Source: Cryptomeria japonica (taxonomy: Eukaryota; Streptophyta; Pinopsida; Cupressales; Cupressaceae). Taken from it: DNA of 64,000 nt. The notes below the pieces were generated by a model. That model did not search any database. It was not told the origin of the DNA and saw only the letters and a program-made list of their open reading frames with translations. The DNA lies in contig NC_081406.1 in assembly GCF_030272615.1 (NCBI RefSeq), positions 469,446,400 to 469,510,399 on the forward strand, given 5' to 3'. Made by a program: the position numbers and the translations under genes. Positions 59,867 through 64,000 of the stretch are shown piece after piece (position 1 is the stretch's first letter; every line of letters begins with the position of its first letter).

Positions 59867-60656
59867 TGTTGGAAAAGCACACTCCAATGAGAAATTGTAG
59901 GTGATTGAAGGTATTGTCATTAATGGCAACCTTACAATCATGTGATACCGACAGTCACTGGCACCGGCAGATTCTACACCGGCACACAGTTCACAGGCAC
60001 CAAAAAGATTGATCACCAACACTATGGCCGATAGGAATTTTGTTTAATGTATTTTGTATTTAATTGTAAAATCTTTTGTAAGCTGATTTGGTGGATTGTA
60101 ATATGACTCATATAAGTATGAGATCATTGTAGATCATTTAGTGTGTGATAGATGAAAGGATTAATGTAGACCTAATATGCAAATTGTAAGGAAGATATTG
60201 GATAAGGGTTTATGTATGTTGCAGAGGTTAAATCGATACTGAATCTGGCATTGTAGATGCTGATCTGAAGTAGTACATGACACTGGATTTGTATAATCCA
60301 ATTTTCTAAGTCAGTGTGACTTCTTTTGTAACTGAGCAGTGAGCTCTAGGCACTTGGCCTTCCTGCATGTGCAGGCCCCTATTGTAAACAATAATATTCC
60401 CTTATTGGCCAGTAAGAAAATATTGTGGGTCACAAATCCCACCGAGGTTTTTCCCACACCGGGTTTCCTCATTAAAATATTGTGTTATGGTGTGTTTTTT
60501 ATGTTTTGGTTATTGTTCTTATTTACTGCATTATTTTTGGTTTACCAGTACGCAGTTTTGAAATGCTTTTCATGTTATAAGTTAAGAAAATTCTTATACT
60601 GGTCAGATATTCATTCACCCCCCCCCCCGCTCTCACTATCTTTGGGAATCCTAACA
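59867..60656 (+). repeat. 3' LTR of the non-autonomous element
   Basis: It is 790 bp, collinear with the 5' LTR, and ends GGAATCCTAACA before the gtata duplication. Its C-rich tract is longer (60617-60629) than in the 5' LTR. Confidence 0.92.
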
Positions 60657-61028
60657 GTATAGCTATAATTGTGATGATGTATGCTAGAATGTAGGTATGC
60701 TCAAACTATGTGTTATGGAAAATGAGAGGAAGAATCCTCTTTCGTAGAGATCATCTTAAGAATGGAATGTTTAGATTAAGAGGTTAAAAGTTGAATGATC
60801 AGGATCACACAGGTGAAAGAAAATCAATAAGATTTGAGCATAGGTAAAGATGAAGCGAGGAGATTAAGAGGTGGGTTGACTTTGGAGAAAACACAAAGTG
60901 AATGAAGAGACAATTGACGCTTATCACATGCCTACAAATTTAAATTATGATCCAGGTGAACAAGTTGGAGGGCTAGGATTAATAAAGGAAAAAGGTAAGT
61001 GAATTAATTATAAAAATACACCTATTAT

Positions 61029-61230
61029 TTAACTAATGGAGGAAATGGCTCGATAAATTAAATAAATTAAATATTTATTTAATTTAGGAAGGGGGGATCT
61101 AAATAAATAATAAATATTTATTTAAATTAGAAAGAAGAGGTTTAATGAATTAATTAAATAAATAAAAATATTTATTTAATTAAAAGAAGACATTAGGATA
61201 AAATAATAATTATTTATTTAATTAAAGGAT
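61029..61230. repeat. AT-rich palindromic tandem array in the Tat LTR
   Basis: Four imperfect units of about 45-55 bp. Each has a self-complementary AT core (aaatatttattt or attatttattta) followed by a purine patch such as ggaaggggggatc or agaaagaagagg. It lies within the first 220 bp of the LTR in element orientation, that is in U3. Confidence 0.65.
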
Positions 61231-61248
61231 AATTTTAGGTGTCTACAA

Positions 61249-61909
61249 TACTTATTATTATTAGTCAAATAAAAATTTATTTATCGAATATATTTATTAA
61301 TTGAATATATTTGATATAACATCCTCCCTTCTATGTTCGCATCAGTTCACCATTTTATTTTTGACAACATAATTGAAAATCTTGAGTTGAGAAAAATTCA
61401 TTCATATTTTATTTCCCATTCTTGAAGCAAACTCTCAAGAAAACAAGTTTCAACTATGTAGGTACTAAAGAAATTACATTAATAACTATAATTAACTCGT
61501 GATATCATTTGAGGAATTGATGTCCATGTATTGGTGTACATTTATAAAATCATTGAGACAAGTTTGTTATTATGCCATGAAACCAATTAAACTTAGAATT
61601 TGTTTAATGTGTTGAAGAATGAACAACATTGCTTAGTTTTTTGAAAATGATCCAGATGTATGCTACACCTTAATTATTTTATCAAAAGTTTTAAGAATTC
61701 CACATCACAAGAAAAAGTTCAATTTATGTTTCATTGTAGTAACACTTATTACAAATGAATTGATATCTTTATATGAACCTTAGAGGCTTTGATAGTCATG
61801 AAAATATAGGAAGGAAGACTTACATAGAAAACTACCAAATCTAGAGTGTAAAAGAAAACTTTAAAGGCTTGGAATGTAAAGACAAAATGCATGAAAGACT
61901 TTCCTTGGA
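61249..61909. other. Unassigned AT-rich DNA right of the Tat LTR
   Basis: No supported gene. On the minus strand, gaagggagga followed by TGTTATATC (around 61319-61331) resembles a polypurine tract and LTR start, so the Tat element may have inserted into the LTR of an older minus-strand element. This is tentative. Confidence 0.3.
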
Positions 61910-62765
61910 TATATTTCTAACCCAAACCCTAAAGATTATTCTAAATCTAACTCTTACTATAATTCAAACCCTAACCTTAATCATAAAATATGTTAAGGTT
62001 ATGGCTAGGTTTTGATTAAGATTTAGTTTGGATTAAGTTTATAGTTTAATTAGGGTTAGGATTATGGTTTAATTAAGGATTAGGATTCAATTACAGTAAG
62101 AGTTAATATAAAGGTTAAGGTTTAATTATTTTTACACTTTAATAAAGGTTAAATTAGATAGGGTTAGAATTTAATTAAGGTTAGATTTCAATTAGAGTTA
62201 TGGTTAGGATGATGATTTAATTAGAGTTGGGAATTAATAAAAATTAGGCCTAGAGTTATGATCAGGGTAAGTGTTCAGTTAGGTTCCAAAAAACTAGGGT
62301 TCAAATATAGATGAGGGTTCCTTGATAAGCTTAAATCAAACCCTACTTATATCTCTAACCTTGACCCTATTCATATCTCAACCCTAACCCTACCCCTAAC
62401 CTAAATTATACCTCTTAACCTACCCTAACCCTAACTTAATGCCAATCTTAACCCTAATTTTATCTCCAACCCTAACCTTAACTGTACCCCTAATCATAAA
62501 TAAAAACCATACCCTTAACCCTAATCCTAAACCCAACCCTAACAATAATATTAACCCTATCCATAATTTATATTGGTGCATAACACAAACCTTATTCCTA
62601 ACCTAAACCTAAACCTAAACCCTAACCCTAGCCCTATCAATAATTCCAAAACTATTTCTATCTCTAAACATAACTCCAACCCTAATCCTAACCAAAATGC
62701 TTATGATAACCCTAACTATAATTTTGTATCTAATCATAACCATAACCCTTACCCTTACTGATGTA
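61910..62765. repeat. Degenerate telomere-like repeats in strand-switched blocks
   Basis: Short imperfect units of ccctaa/ccctaaa type. The block at about 61915-61975 is C-rich on the plus strand. About 61990-62290 is G-rich (ttagggtt, ggttagg, aaggtt phrases), and about 62330-62765 is C-rich again with the best-preserved runs (aaccctaaccctag near 62618; taccctaaccctaac near 62421). Six- and seven-base spacings are mixed. The asparagine/proline-rich ORF at 62573 is only a translation of the repeat. Confidence 0.75.
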
Positions 62766-63039
62766 GGAGCATCCTTGGTTCATAGCAATCTTTCATCAAC
62801 CAAAAATATGTCCTTTATGTTTGCAGTTTCAACATTTCTTTGTATGTGTCCCGGATTTGGCTCACCGGATCCTGTGAAGTTGGATTTTGGCTTGAAGACT
62901 TGATCATCTTCCTTATTTCCAAACCTTAAAGCATTTGGATCATTTTTCGGCCTTATCGCTATCGATTTCTGTGACAGTTTCTTGTTACCGATTGACAGTT
63001 TCTTGTTACTAGTTTCCTAGACCTATTTGCATTGGTGAT
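62766..63039. other. Short unassigned stretch
   Basis: Nothing recognisable except a short tandem repeat of gacagtttcttgttac at about 62972-63018. Confidence 0.35.
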
Positions 63040-64000
63040 TGATGCAGAGGTCTTTAGCAGTAGTGTGACAAACCCACGCACACACACTCACCTTTCACTC
63101 TCACTATCTCAAGCCTATGAAGGCCTCAACTCACACCAAAACCAAAACTTCAACTTTATCCCTCACAAGGGTTGGCAAACACCTTCACTAAGCCCTTAGG
63201 GTCTCACAAGACCTTCCACAAACTTCTTATCATTTATGGCAACAAGGTTCCATAGGATCAATCGGTCATAGAATTCACCTAACGGCACCAGCAGATACAA
63301 CAAGGCTCATTCACACTGGCAGAAGATTATACTGACATTCCAGGTCGACTTGACAATAAATATTGTTTATGCAAAATAAATTGTAATGTAAATTATATTT
63401 TTAGTTTCAAATACCCTTTTGGAACTTCTCTCAGACTCCAAAGAACCAGACCTCCAACTTGCTCCTAGACACCTAGACACCTACTTGAGTCACAGACCTA
63501 GTTGATCAAATTAGGCCTGAGTTACAAAGGAAGTGTATGGATATGGGATCATAAGGAAGAACCAATTATTTAGAGGGGTTTTACAATGTCTAAATGTACC
63601 AATTCAACCATCTAACTCCTTCTTCTAATGTCTGGCATCATGCAATCAATCAATTATTGATTGTACTAGTCTAAACCCTTACAAAGTTTAGGCTAGGGCT
63701 CGGTGGTAAAAATACCAATCCAACTCCTCTACTCTCACCCCTTTGGAATCTCATAATACACCCTCCTAACTTTCATCTTACCAAAGGCCATTGAGAGCCA
63801 ATGACTATATTGCAAGTTAGGGCCTCATCTTTGCAACACCCTAGGGAAATTAAGGGTTTTCGGACCTGCAGAAGTAAATTGTCGATATATCCTCCCAAAC
63901 ACCACTTCAAGGGGTCAGAACACATTCATATGAAATATTATTCAGTGTTCTACTGTACCAAGCCAATTTTTTACAAAATAATTCAATGTTTTGTACAAAC
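63040..64000. repeat. LTR-like sequence related to the solo LTR at 13760, cut by the window end
   Basis: TGATGCAGAGG at 63040 matches the start of the 13760 LTR. Further right, the region around 63500 (agaccta, then aaattaggcct and ttacaaag) matches the region around 14265-14305. No coding sequence is seen. Whether a full element follows lies beyond the window. Confidence 0.5.

Larger units (their letters stand above)
53917..60656 (+). mobile_element. Complete non-autonomous LTR element with two non-pol ORFs
   Basis: LTRs 53917-54705 (789 bp) and 59867-60656 (790 bp) both run TGTTGG...TAACA and are flanked by identical gtata (53912-53916 and 60657-60661). The primer site (54709) and polypurine tract (59855-59866) are of copia type. 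The 5.2-kb interior has a coiled-coil/zinc-knuckle ORF and a second long ORF, but no protease, integrase, RT or RNase H, so it must have been moved by another element. By eye the LTRs differ by roughly 7%. Confidence 0.92.
41360..61248 (-). mobile_element. Decayed Ty3/gypsy element of Tat type (minus strand)
   Basis: Reading right to left: 5' LTR (61248 to 53647, interrupted), primer site, long leader, Gag (51044-49268), an uncertain middle part, protease, RT, gypsy RNase H, archaeal-type RNase H and integrase ending near 41360. The protease and integrase wording and the extra RNase H after the RT-attached one are those of the Tat lineage. No 3' LTR resembling the 5' LTR is found left of 41360, so that end is lost. 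Very many stops; old and inactive. Confidence 0.78.
53647..61248 (-). repeat. 5' LTR of the Tat element, interrupted by the element at 53917-60656
   Basis: Pieces 60662-61248 and 53647-53916 give about 857 bp. In element orientation it begins TGTAGACACCTAAAATT, a start typical of Tat-type LTRs, and ends AAAATTCAACA. The two pieces join cleanly once the inserted element and one GTATA are removed. The first 0.2 kb is an AT-rich palindromic array (61029-61230). Confidence 0.72.

Noticed and set aside
62573-62903. Asparagine/proline-rich ORFs
   Set aside because: They are direct translations of degenerate telomere-like repeats and the adjacent non-coding DNA.
1-64000. CRISPR arrays, bacterial operons, tRNA or rRNA genes
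   Set aside because: No regular spacer-repeat pattern, no ribosomal or cloverleaf sequences; tRNA-like matches are only retroelement primer binding sites.

Overview
The window looks like intergenic nuclear DNA from a land plant with a large, retrotransposon-packed genome. A gymnosperm such as a conifer would fit: the gypsy Gag type, the very long LTRs, the degenerate interstitial telomere-like DNA and the deep nesting all point that way. That assignment is an inference, because no diagnostic host gene is present. I see no intact host gene, rRNA or tRNA. Essentially all recognisable coding sequence belongs to decayed LTR retrotransposons.

Layout. (1) 1-38423 is an old Ty1/copia element, cut off at the left edge of the window. 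Its pol is split after base 1167 and resumes at 35853. (2) The split is caused by a 34.7-kb Ty3/gypsy element (1168-35852). Its LTRs are very long (about 4.7 kb ancestrally), and both LTRs carry the same unfamiliar ORF of about 1,060 codons (2005-6660 and 31989-35137). Its internal region (8553-16048) has the order Gag, protease, archaeal-type RNase H, reverse transcriptase, gypsy RNase H, integrase. (3) That gypsy element was itself hit at least four times. There are solo LTRs at 3323-4785 and 13760-15321, a composite block at 16298-25166, and a minus-strand copia at 25659-31895. The composite block is a minus-strand protein-bearing element with a 3'-truncated copia inside it. (4) 38472-39659 is another solo LTR with an exact 5-bp target duplication. 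(5) 41.36-61.25 kb is a decayed minus-strand gypsy element of the Tat type, with the canonical order RT, gypsy RNase H, archaeal-type RNase H, integrase. (6) Its 5' LTR is interrupted at 53917-60656 by a structurally complete non-autonomous element. That element has perfect GTATA target duplications and carries a coiled-coil/zinc-knuckle ORF plus a second long ORF instead of pol. (7) 61.9-62.77 kb is degenerate telomere-like DNA with strand-switched blocks. (8) The right end is the start of an LTR-like sequence related to the 13760 solo LTR.

How the parts relate. Four levels of nesting can be read directly (copia > gypsy > minus-strand element > copia). Three unrelated-looking elements carry non-Gag/Pol proteins with the same broad plan: an N-terminal domain, a charged low-complexity linker and a C-terminal coiled coil. 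One of them shares its 3' polypurine tract region with the copia at 37.3 kb, which suggests mobilisation in trans. The most novel-looking features are the LTR-embedded gene, the RNase H placed upstream of RT, the inverted duplication that starts exactly at the gypsy LTR terminus, and the pol-less two-ORF element.
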